From Actinomycetes bacterium (GTDB lineage: Bacteria > Actinomycetota > Acidimicrobiia > Spongiisociales > UBA5794): DNA of 14,229 bases. The position numbers and the translations under genes were made by a program. The notes under the pieces are model-generated. The model was given only the letters and a program-made list of their open reading frames with translations. It did not search any database and was not told where the DNA came from. This document shows positions 7,202 through 13,167 of the stretch, in pieces (within the stretch, counting starts at the first letter, position 1; each line of letters begins with the position of its first letter). The stretch covers positions 1 through 14,229 of the forward strand of contig JAHEEL010000039.1 of NCBI GenBank assembly GCA_024640745.1, in the 5' to 3' direction.

Positions 7202-8011
7202 CTATTCGCCGCAGGTGACGCCGCCGAGGATGCTGGTCACCAGGTCGGTGTCGGCTCGACCTGTGGCGTAGCCGAAGAGCTGTGCGTCGTCTTGTGGGTC
7301 GTCGTCGACGACCCAGGTGCCGGCGGTCGGATCCCACGGGCTCTCGTTGATGTCGATCGTTGGGTACGCCGACCGGGCTTCGGCCAACGTGCTTCCGACG
7401 GTCAGTCCCTCCGGTGTCGCGAGCTCCACATCGCCTCCGTAGTAGTCGTACCCGAAGAGGTGCTCTCCCCCTGCCGGTGCATGGCCCGTCGCGGCTTTGG
7501 TGAACAGCAGAGTGAACGCCCTCGCAAACCCGGTGGGGCTGGTGCCCCATTGCACGCCGCGGACCTCCGGAGGTGGGCAGGTTCCGAACTCGCTGAAGGA
7601 GTCGACCCAGCCGGTATCCCGGTCCGGTGGGCCGAGGGAGAGGGTTGCGTAGGCGATCGCCACATCCGGAGCTGCCCCGAAGTCGACGTCACCGATCCCG
7701 TTCGGCTCGAGTTCGAGCGGCGACACGACCACGGTCGTGGTGCTGGACGGCGCTTCGGTCGTCGTTGTCGTCGCGGCTTCCGTGGTGGTCGGTGCCTGCG
7801 TCGTCGTGCTCGTGGCCTCTGATGTCGACGTCGTCGGCGCCGCAGTGGTGGCCGGCGCCGCGCTGGTGGTCGTCGGAGAAAGGGTGGTCTCGGAAGACGC
7901 CTCGTCGTCTCCACCCAGCGCTACGAAGGCGAGGAAGACGAGGACCGCGATCAGCAAGCCGATCACCACGCCAACTGCCACAACGAGAACCGTCGATCGC
8001 TGTTCGCTCAT
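7202..8011 (-). CDS. Membrane-anchored protein with Thr-rich stalk and conserved extracytoplasmic domain
   Basis: 269 residues. A single transmembrane helix spans about residues 7-33. It is followed by a low-complexity Thr/Ser/Ala/Pro stalk at about 38-97 and a globular region at about 98-269. The globular part contains GIGDVDFGAAPD, GPPDRDTGW, a pair of cysteines (C145 and one three residues from the C-terminus) that could form a disulphide, and TPEGLTVGSTLAEAR. This layout fits a surface protein held away from the membrane by a glycosylatable spacer, common in actinobacteria. I recognise no enzymatic motif. The start at 8011 is chosen over the GTG two codons upstream because TAGCCT lies exactly 6 bases before this ATG. 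The start region faces the DUF4389 gene across about 100 bases, a shared divergent promoter region. Confidence 0.75.
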   Translation of the reverse strand: MSEQRSTVLVVAVGVVIGLLIAVLVFLAFVALGGDDEASSETTLSPTTTSAAPATTAAPTTSTSEATSTTTQAPTTTEAATTTTTEAPSSTTTVVVSPLELEPNGIGDVDFGAAPDVAIAYATLSLGPPDRDTGWVDSFSEFGTCPPPEVRGVQWGTSPTGFARAFTLLFTKAATGHAPAGGEHLFGYDYYGGDVELATPEGLTVGSTLAEARSAYPTIDINESPWDPTAGTWVVDDDPQDDAQLFGYATGRADTDLVTSILGGVTCGE

Positions 8012-8017
8012 GGACAC

Positions 8018-8023
8018 AGGCTA
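8018..8023 (-). promoter_or_regulatory. -10-like TAGCCT for a leaderless Thr-rich protein transcript
   Basis: On the minus strand TAGCCT is followed by 6 bases and then ATG 8011. No Shine-Dalgarno is present. It decides between the GTG at 8017 and the ATG at 8011 in favour of the ATG. Confidence 0.5.
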
Positions 8024-8098
8024 CGCGTGGGTCGGCCGCAAGGACGCCGATCCCGCCGCTATCAGCTTCGGCGCTCTGACGGATCCGGCGGAACCAGG

Positions 8099-8104
8099 TA
8101 CCGT
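8099..8104 (+). promoter_or_regulatory. -10-like TACCGT for a leaderless DUF4389 transcript
   Basis: TACCGT lies 7 bases before ATG 8112. A -35-like CTGACG is found 17 bases upstream of it (8076-8081), the best -35 match among the leaderless candidates here. Confidence 0.55.
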
Positions 8105-8111
8105 TCCGGCC

Positions 8112-8720
8112 ATGAGTGGAACCCCCGACTATCCCATCACGGTCGACATACCGGTCGACGACGAGGAGCGAGACCGGTGGCTGGCTGCGGCCGGCGTCGT
8201 GTTCATGAAGGCAGTTCTCCTGCTTCCGCACCTGATCCTGCTGTTCCTGTTTGGACTGATGATTCAGATCCTCGTCTGGATCGGCTACTGGGGCATCGCC
8301 TTCACGGACACCCTGCCCGACCCCATTCGGCGCATCGAGATCGTCTTCCTCTCGTGGACGACGAGAGTCGTCGCTTGGTTTGCCGGCACCGTCGACGCCT
8401 ATCCGACCTTCGGTACCGATCGGCAGTACCCGGTCACCGTCACCGTGGAGCCGGCACCGCGACCGCAGAACCGTCTCCTGGCCGTTCTCGGGATCTTCCT
8501 GCTTCGCACCGTTGCGGCGCTTCCGCACTTCATCATCCTGTTCTTCATGAGCTTCGGCGTGCTGCTGGTCGTGTGGATCGGCTACATCATCGTCGTATTC
8601 AGCGGTCAGCTCCCCCTCGGAGTTCACGAGTTCGTGCTCAACTACCAGCGCTGGTGGGCGAGGGCCTGGGGGTGGAACGTCGGACTGACCGACGAGTACC
8701 CGCCGTTCACGCTCGCCTGA
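8112..8720 (+). CDS. DUF4389 domain-containing membrane protein
   Basis: 202 residues. The sequence contains two related halves. Each half has a long hydrophobic hairpin opened by LPH (LLPHLILLFLFGLM and ALPHFIILFFMSFG), then a VWIGY motif, an amphipathic segment rich in Arg/Trp, and a closing YP motif (DAYPTFG and DEYPPF). The DEYPPF ending and the LPHxxxLF pattern are typical of DUF4389. Four transmembrane segments are expected. The function of the family is unknown. A separate in-frame ATG at 7737 would extend the protein through the divergent gene and is rejected. The gene ends only 13 bases before the stop of the convergent DUF4349 gene, leaving no room for a separate terminator. Confidence 0.8.
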   Translation: MSGTPDYPITVDIPVDDEERDRWLAAAGVVFMKAVLLLPHLILLFLFGLMIQILVWIGYWGIAFTDTLPDPIRRIEIVFLSWTTRVVAWFAGTVDAYPTFGTDRQYPVTVTVEPAPRPQNRLLAVLGIFLLRTVAALPHFIILFFMSFGVLLVVWIGYIIVVFSGQLPLGVHEFVLNYQRWWARAWGWNVGLTDEYPPFTLA

Positions 8721-8733
8721 TCAGCGACTCCCG

Positions 8734-9735
8734 TCACCCTTCGCTCGAATCATCGGATGGATCCTCGTCCCGAGGAGCCGCGTCCGTCGCCGGCGCGGCT
8801 TCGGAGGTTCGGCGCCTGGTCGTAGAGACCGCTCGCCACAAGCCGAAGCCGACCATTGCGAGGAGCGCGAGGGGAAGCACGAACGCCGCACCGACGATGA
8901 GCCCCCCGATCGTCGCCAGGAGCACGGAGCCGGCCTGCTCGATGGCCTCTTCGAGAATGCCGGGGTCGTCCGGATCTTCGATCGGCATTGATCCCGGAAC
9001 CTCGGTCAGGCCGACGGTCAGGGTTGAGAAGCTGGTCCGGCTGTCGAGATACCGAAGCCGTCCTTCGATCTGCTCGATATTCAGCAGCACGTCTTGCATC
9101 CGGGTTTGGATCGTCACCAGATCGTCGATCTCGGTCGCCTCATTCATCAGGCGCATGTAGAACTCCTCCTGGCTGCGCCAGTAGCCCAGGCGTCCCTCGA
9201 GGTCGACGTACTCCTCGGTAACGTCCTGGCTGGAGACGTTCAGGCTCAAGCGCTCTCCAAGGCCATCCACGCGATTCAGCGCGTCGTCGAACCGATCCTC
9301 CGGAATCCGCATCGTGAGCCATCCCACCGTGTAGTCCACCTCGTCGATCTCCTGCAGGTAGGTCTCGCCGGCCGTGATGTACCCGCCGAGGTCGGAAGCG
9401 ATGCTCCTGAGCTGGGCCGGGATCTGCTCAAAGGTCCCCGGCTCGACCCGAATATCGACGCGCCCGTCGCGAATGACCTTCAGCCCATCCGGCAATTCGG
9501 TGCCGATCGGCGGCGCCACATCGATGCGCTGCTCGACTGCGAGATCCCCTCCTCCAGTGTCACCCACGCCGACGACATCCGCGTCCTCCAAGAAGGCCGC
9601 TTCGCCTGCAGCTGCCGCCGTCGTCGTCACGCTCGCTGCGTCATCCGAGCCGCTGCATGCTCCCAACACCAAGACGGCGGCCACCAGGGCCGCCGTTGCG
9701 AATCTCTTCTTGCCCCTCCGGTTCGATCTGGACAT
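8734..9735 (-). CDS. DUF4349 domain-containing lipoprotein
   Basis: 333 residues. The N-terminus is a lipoprotein signal: Arg/Lys-rich residues 1-11, a hydrophobic core and a lipobox ending LGA-C27. A Thr/Ala-rich linker follows. DUF4349 covers about residues 85-250: GRVDIRVEPGTF, LGGYITAGETY, TMRIPEDRFDDAL, SSQDVTEEYVDLEGRL, then a coiled-coil-like stretch of roughly 185-230. One transmembrane helix at about 270-300 and an acidic, disordered tail follow, so the protein may be anchored at both ends. The start at 9735 is supported by GAGGAGAGG just upstream; in-frame starts further upstream precede that ribosome site and overlap the mobA promoter region. The role of DUF4349 is unknown; many members lie in the actinobacterial and Gram-positive envelope. 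Confidence 0.85.
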   Translation of the reverse strand: MSRSNRRGKKRFATAALVAAVLVLGACSGSDDAASVTTTAAAAGEAAFLEDADVVGVGDTGGGDLAVEQRIDVAPPIGTELPDGLKVIRDGRVDIRVEPGTFEQIPAQLRSIASDLGGYITAGETYLQEIDEVDYTVGWLTMRIPEDRFDDALNRVDGLGERLSLNVSSQDVTEEYVDLEGRLGYWRSQEEFYMRLMNEATEIDDLVTIQTRMQDVLLNIEQIEGRLRYLDSRTSFSTLTVGLTEVPGSMPIEDPDDPGILEEAIEQAGSVLLATIGGLIVGAAFVLPLALLAMVGFGLWRAVSTTRRRTSEAAPATDAAPRDEDPSDDSSEG

Positions 9736-9819
9736 CGTTCCTCTCCTCATTGGGTTGAGGCCGACGCAAGTGCCGGTCTTCGCCGTTCTGACGGTCGGCG
9801 CTGGCATCGCGGTTCCCAC

Positions 9820-9825
9820 TACCGT
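9820..9825 (+). promoter_or_regulatory. -10-like TACCGT for a leaderless mobA transcript
   Basis: TACCGT lies 6 bases before ATG 9832 without a Shine-Dalgarno. It occupies the 96-base gap shared with the divergent DUF4349 gene. Confidence 0.5.
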
Positions 9826-9831
9826 CGCCCC

Positions 9832-10404
9832 ATGGATCGACCGATCGTCGCCGTGCTCGCGGGTGGGGACAGCACGCGCATGGGATTCGACAAGGCCGTG
9901 GCTCGCATCGGTGGATCAACCATGCTCGAATTGGTCGTGCAGGCCGTCGGTTCGATCGGCGACGTCGTGGTTGTCGGCCGAACGGATGCCCCCGGCGGCG
10001 CGGCGGCCATACCGGACCGAAGAAGCGATACCCGCGGCCCGCTGGCCGGTCTCGACACGGTGCTACACGGAACATCGAAGCGTCCCACTGTCCTCGTAGC
10101 CGTCGACCATCCGTTCGTCCGACCCGAAACGCTCCAAGCCCTCCTCGAATTCGAAGGCGATGCCGTCGTGCCCGTCGATGCGGGATGGCAGCAGGTCACC
10201 TGCGCCGTGTATCGGCCCGGGTTCCTGCGATCGGCCACCACCGTCCTCGAGCGCGGCGACCGATCGATCATCACTGCCCTGGACCAAGCGACCACTCGGC
10301 TGGTCGAAGAGCCGGAGTGGCGCGCTTGGGGCGAGGACGGGCGGTCCTGGTTCAGCGTCGACTCACTCGATCGCCTCAAGGAGGGCCTGCGGCGGTTCGG
10401 CTGA
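9832..10404 (+). CDS. mobA: Molybdenum cofactor guanylyltransferase (MobA-like NTP transferase)
   Basis: 190 residues, close to the usual MobA length. The N-terminus has the nucleotidyltransferase signature LAGGDSTRMGFDKA (residues 9-22), with R16, G18 and K21 in the expected GTP-binding and catalytic places. DHPF in VAVDHPFVRPETL corresponds to the family's metal-binding GDMPF segment. MobA attaches GMP to molybdopterin to form the dinucleotide cofactor in the cytoplasm. The overall match is to the MobA/MocA group, so MocA (CMP transfer) or a related enzyme is possible. No other molybdopterin gene is in the window. The start at 9832 is preferred to a longer in-frame reading because the signature begins 9 residues after it. 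The crotonase gene begins 12 bases after its stop with its own -10-like motif, partly inside the mobA end. Confidence 0.78.
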   Translation: MDRPIVAVLAGGDSTRMGFDKAVARIGGSTMLELVVQAVGSIGDVVVVGRTDAPGGAAAIPDRRSDTRGPLAGLDTVLHGTSKRPTVLVAVDHPFVRPETLQALLEFEGDAVVPVDAGWQQVTCAVYRPGFLRSATTVLERGDRSIITALDQATTRLVEEPEWRAWGEDGRSWFSVDSLDRLKEGLRRFG

Positions 10405-10410
10405 TACGCT
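10405..10410 (+). promoter_or_regulatory. -10-like TACGCT for a leaderless crotonase transcript
   Basis: TACGCT begins just after the mobA stop and ends 6 bases before ATG 10417. No Shine-Dalgarno is present. Transcription from mobA could also read through. Confidence 0.5.
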
Positions 10411-10416
10411 GGCCGC

Positions 10417-11256
10417 ATGATTTCGACACCGCCGGTCACCGTTGAGCGCCTCGGCCTGGTGGCCATCGTGTGGCTCGACCGGCCCGATCAGCGCAACGCG
10501 TTCGGCCCGGAGTTCTGGAGCCTTCTCCCGGATCTGATGGAAGATCTCGGCGGTGATCCCGGGGTGCGCGCCATCGTGGTCGCGGCGAGCGGCCCGGCGT
10601 TCACCGTCGGCCTCGACCTGAAGGCGTTCGGCCCGGCGATGGTGACCGGGAGTCTCGATCCGGATGCAGCGCCTCCCCCTTCACCCGTCGCTCAACGCGC
10701 TCGCACCCGGCGTCTCATCAAGACGATGCAGCAGACGTTCTCGTCGCTGGCCGGCTGCCCGAAGCCCGTCATCGCCGCCGTTCACGGCTATTGCATCGGG
10801 GCCGGCGTCGATCTGATCACCGCGTGCGACATCCGCTACGCCGCGGCCGACGCCGTGTTCTCGATCCGCGAAACCCGACTAGCCATGGTGGCCGACGTCG
10901 GCACGTTGCAACGCCTCCCGCGGATCATCGATCCGGGGAGCCTCGCCGAATTGGCGTTCACCGGGCGGGACTTCGACGCCGGCGAGGCCGCGTCCCTCGG
11001 CCTGGTGACCCGCCTGCTCCCCGATCGAGAGGCCGCGCTCGCCGCAGCGATCGAGACGGCGGAGATGATCGCCGCCAACTCCCCCCTCGCTGTTGAGGGG
11101 ACCAAGGCCGTCTTGCGCGCAGGCGAAGGCAGGACCGTTGACGAATCGCTCGACTACGTCGCTCTGTGGAACGCCGCGTTCCTTCACTCCAACGACCTCG
11201 GCGAGGCCATGGCGGCCTTCGGAGAGCGAAGACCCCCGGAGTTCAAGGGGGAGTAG
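10417..11256 (+). CDS. Enoyl-CoA hydratase/isomerase family protein, Ech1-type dienoyl-CoA isomerase
   Basis: 279 residues, a full-length crotonase-fold protein. The CoA-binding and oxyanion-hole segments are present (residues 57-71, FTVGLDLKAF, and 120-133, AAVHGYCIGAGVD). It matches the mitochondrial/peroxisomal Ech1 delta(3,5)-delta(2,4)-dienoyl-CoA isomerase pattern in CPKPVIAAVHG, DLITACDIRY, the ADVGTLQRLP block and the SPLAVEGTKAVL segment. The three acids that define Ech1 catalysis appear with the right spacing: D132, E152 and D160 (20 and 8 residues apart, as in the rat enzyme). It should therefore move double bonds in dienoyl-CoA during unsaturated fatty acid oxidation. Ordinary enoyl-CoA hydratases have glutamates at different places, so hydratase activity is less likely. 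Its 3' end lies directly against a repeat-containing gap. Confidence 0.85.
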   Translation: MISTPPVTVERLGLVAIVWLDRPDQRNAFGPEFWSLLPDLMEDLGGDPGVRAIVVAASGPAFTVGLDLKAFGPAMVTGSLDPDAAPPPSPVAQRARTRRLIKTMQQTFSSLAGCPKPVIAAVHGYCIGAGVDLITACDIRYAAADAVFSIRETRLAMVADVGTLQRLPRIIDPGSLAELAFTGRDFDAGEAASLGLVTRLLPDREAALAAAIETAEMIAANSPLAVEGTKAVLRAGEGRTVDESLDYVALWNAAFLHSNDLGEAMAAFGERRPPEFKGE

Positions 11257-11332
11257 GGAGACGCTAGCCACAAGACCCGAGACACAAGACCGGGCCCACC
11301 GTCTCATGTCTCATGTCTCATGTCTCATGTCT
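11256..11332. repeat. 7-base-periodic imperfect inverted repeat
   Basis: Left arm, in phase from 11256: GGGAGAC, GCTAGCC, ACAAGAC, CCGAGAC, ACAAGAC. After a 10-base spacer (11291-11300) the right arm is four exact copies of GTCTCAT plus GTCT (11301-11332). The reverse complement of the right unit, ATGAGAC, shares the -AGAC end with the left heptads. The nearest 21 bases of each arm match at 15 positions. The function is unknown. Confidence 0.75.
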
Positions 11333-11357
11333 ATTCCGGCGGCGCTGCCACCGGAAT
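11333..11357. promoter_or_regulatory. 25-base inverted repeat, possible operator or terminator
   Basis: Arms 11333-11343 and 11347-11357 (ATTCCGGCGGC and GCCACCGGAAT) pair at 10 of 11 positions around a 3-base centre. The repeat lies directly after the heptamer array and ends 4 bases before a CATAAT element, where a -35 box would be expected. It could be a regulator site for the aminotransferase gene or the terminator hairpin of the crotonase gene. Confidence 0.45.
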
Positions 11358-11361
11358 CATG

Positions 11362-11367
11362 CATAAT
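11362..11367 (+). promoter_or_regulatory. -10-like CATAAT upstream of the aminotransferase gene
   Basis: CATAAT is close to the TATAAT consensus and is followed by a palindromic CACGTG at 11371-11376. No -35 is visible; the preceding inverted repeat occupies that place. The implied leader is about 95-100 bases, unlike the leaderless genes around it. Confidence 0.4.
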
Positions 11368-11471
11368 GGCCACGTGATCTGGACTCCTCAGACTGAGCGC
11401 GGCCACCTCTTCGCTGCCCCGTAGGGACGGTCTGGTACGCACGCCCCCGCCCACGAACCAGGAGGAACACC

Positions 11472-12740
11472 ATGACCGACCTCTCTGCCCGACTTGCAGA
11501 CGCTATCGCTCCCGTCATCACCTTCGACTCGCCGATCGAGATCGTCGAAGGCGACGGGACATGGGTTACCGACGCCAACGGGAATCGCTACATCGACTTC
11601 GCGTGCGGCATTGCGGTGACCAACCTCGGCCATCGCCCGCCGAGCGTTGCCGCCGCCGCCGAGGATCAACTCAATCGCCTCTGGCACGCCGGCGGTTCTT
11701 TCCTCTACGAGTCCGTCGCCAACGCGGCGGAGAAGATCATCGAGGTGGCTCCCGACACCGTGGAGCAGCTGTTCTTCATGAACTCCGGAGCGGAGGCCGT
11801 GGAGGCTTCGGTCAAGCTGGCGAGGAAGACATCGGGACGCCAAGGCATCGTTGTGTTCCGCGGCGGCTTCCACGGGCGCACGATGGGGTCCGTGTCCTAC
11901 ACGACCTCGAGGGCCAAGTACCGGAGCGGCTACTTTCCGCTCGTGCCCTCGGTGTTCGTGACGCCCTTCCCCCACCCGTACCGGTGGAACATGTCACAGG
12001 AGGATGCGAACGAGTATGCGCTCAACGAGCTGCGCCTGATGTTCAAGCACGAAGTATCGCCGGACGAGGTGTCTGCATTCCTGTTCGAGCCGCTGCAGGG
12101 AGAGGGCGGCTACTACCCCGCCGGCTACGAGTTCATGAAGGCGATTCGCGACCTTGCCGACGAGCACGGAATCCTGATGATCGCCGATGAGGTCCAGACC
12201 GGCTTCGGGCGCACCGGGGACTTCTTCACCAGCCAGGTCTACGGGATCGATCCCGACATCCTCGTGATGGGCAAAGCCATTGCAAACGGCCTCCCCCTGT
12301 CGGCCGTAGGGGCTTCAAAGGAGCTCTTCGCGGGTTGGCCACCCGGTTCGCATGGCACCACGTTCGGGGGGAACCCGGTCTCCTGTGCCGCATCCGCCGC
12401 CGTTGTCGATGAACTCAGGACGGTCATCCCGGGCATCGCCGAGCGCTCCGACCTCGCGTTCACCCGCCTGGGCGATCTCCAGGAGCGTCATCGCACCATT
12501 GGAGACGTGCGAGGGCTCGGGTTGATGATCGGCGTCGAACTCGTCAAGGACGGTCGAGAGCCCGATCCCGATGCCTTCGCCGTGATTGCACGCGAAGCGA
12601 ACCGGCGCGGGCTGTTCATCCTGAACTGTGGGCCCGACAACAACGTCATTCGGTTCATACCGCCGCTCAACGTGTCCCTCGACGACCTCGAAGCGGGCAT
12701 CGGCATACTCGACGAGGCAATAGCGGCCTACGAGGCCTAG
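11472..12740 (+). CDS. gabT: Class III PLP-dependent aminotransferase, 4-aminobutyrate transaminase-like
   Basis: 422 residues, full length for the class III (ornithine/GABA) fold. PLP-binding features: the phosphate loop NSGAEA at 104-109, GGFHGRT at 131-137, the FEPLQGEGG segment near 205-213, D239 in IADEVQTGFGRTG that would bind the pyridine nitrogen, and K268 in MGKAIANGLP as the Schiff-base lysine. The GxHGTTFGGNP block follows. GABA transaminase moves the amino group of GABA to 2-oxoglutarate, giving succinate semialdehyde. The acetylornithine, ornithine and beta-alanine enzymes share these motifs, so the gene symbol is a best guess. ATG 11472 has a full AGGAGG six bases upstream. Unlike its neighbours, the gene has a long leader with an inverted repeat and repeat array, suggesting regulation. 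A PuuB-like oxidase upstream in the window would supply a matching pathway. Confidence 0.75.
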   Translation: MTDLSARLADAIAPVITFDSPIEIVEGDGTWVTDANGNRYIDFACGIAVTNLGHRPPSVAAAAEDQLNRLWHAGGSFLYESVANAAEKIIEVAPDTVEQLFFMNSGAEAVEASVKLARKTSGRQGIVVFRGGFHGRTMGSVSYTTSRAKYRSGYFPLVPSVFVTPFPHPYRWNMSQEDANEYALNELRLMFKHEVSPDEVSAFLFEPLQGEGGYYPAGYEFMKAIRDLADEHGILMIADEVQTGFGRTGDFFTSQVYGIDPDILVMGKAIANGLPLSAVGASKELFAGWPPGSHGTTFGGNPVSCAASAAVVDELRTVIPGIAERSDLAFTRLGDLQERHRTIGDVRGLGLMIGVELVKDGREPDPDAFAVIAREANRRGLFILNCGPDNNVIRFIPPLNVSLDDLEAGIGILDEAIAAYEA

Positions 12741-12763
12741 CGAGAACCCAACCAGAACGCGAG

Positions 12764-12802
12764 AGGACCGGCGCCAAGAGCGCCGGTCCTTCTTTCCTCT
12801 TT
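12764..12802 (+). terminator. Rho-independent terminator after the aminotransferase gene
   Basis: A perfect 11-bp stem (12764-12774 with 12780-12790) with a 5-base CAAGA loop is followed by a pyrimidine/T-rich run beginning TCTTTCC. It starts 24 bases after the stop. The T-rich run merges with the 7-base repeat described separately. Confidence 0.85.
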
Positions 12803-12837
12803 GTTCTCTGTTCTTCGTTCTTCGTTGTTTGCTCTCG
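12789..12837. repeat. 7-base-periodic pyrimidine-rich repeat
   Basis: Read in steps of seven: CTTCTTT, CCTCTTT, GTTCTCT, GTTCTTC, GTTCTTC, GTTGTTT, GCTCTCG. Two neighbouring units are identical and the others differ by a few bases. On the minus strand the unit is GAAGAAC. The tract ends 2 bases before the stop codon of the small reverse gene. Confidence 0.6.
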
Positions 12838-12839
12838 AA

Positions 12840-13028
12840 TCAGTTCTGCGTCAGCACACCGCGCAGCCGCGGGTACTTGACCGGCTTGTGAGTGTGGCAG
12901 AACTCCGCGCGGTTATAGCGCGACAGGACGGTCTCGCAACCGTCGGTGCCGCAAACGCGACCCTCGTCGTACGTCTTCGGCCTGCGGGAGCGGCCCTGAG
13001 GTCGAGAAGCTTTCATGATGTCGGACAT
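12840..13028 (-). CDS. Small zinc-binding (C4HC-type) protein, function unknown
   Basis: 62 residues. A basic N-terminus (KASRPQGRSRRPK) precedes a compact metal site: C26-x4-C31-x12-C44-x2-H47, with the TVLSRYN segment between the cysteine pairs. Small zinc-ribbon-like segments of this type occur in actinobacterial proteins, but I know no assigned function. The high positive charge suggests nucleic-acid binding, which is inference. ATG 13028 is supported by GGAGG seven bases upstream; ATG at residue 5 is an alternative. The much longer in-frame reading from 13253 runs back through the promoter and into the lnt gene and is rejected. The gene has its own promoter with a clear -35 and -10. Confidence 0.7.
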   Translation of the reverse strand: MSDIMKASRPQGRSRRPKTYDEGRVCGTDGCETVLSRYNRAEFCHTHKPVKYPRLRGVLTQN

Positions 13029-13116
13029 GGATGACCTCCGAAGAGAGCGGGTGAATGGTCCTGTGAAGTCGACGGTGGACGACGCCGACCGGGATTTCTG
13101 AGGATCTGCTTCCGCG

Positions 13117-13145
13117 AGTCTATTTGCACTATCCCGACATTGCAA
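13117..13145 (-). promoter_or_regulatory. Sigma-70-type promoter for the small zinc protein
   Basis: On the minus strand, TTGCAA (13140-13145) and TAGACT (13117-13122) are separated by exactly 17 bases, the classical spacing. The leader to ATG 13028 would be about 80 bases. This is the clearest two-box promoter in the window, located just after the lnt stop. Confidence 0.65.
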
Positions 13146-13167
13146 AACAATTCTCAGTCGAGCACCG

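Noticed and set aside
7689..8627. Reverse open frame across the divergent promoter region and the DUF4389 gene
   Set aside because: It runs through two well-supported genes and their promoters, with no family resemblance.
9094..9831. In-frame N-terminal extension of mobA
   Set aside because: It would cover most of the reverse DUF4349 gene. The nucleotidyltransferase signature starts 9 residues after ATG 9832 and a -10-like motif precedes that ATG.
11301..11332. GTCTCAT array as a CRISPR
   Set aside because: The units are directly abutting 7-mers without spacers, and no cas gene is present.
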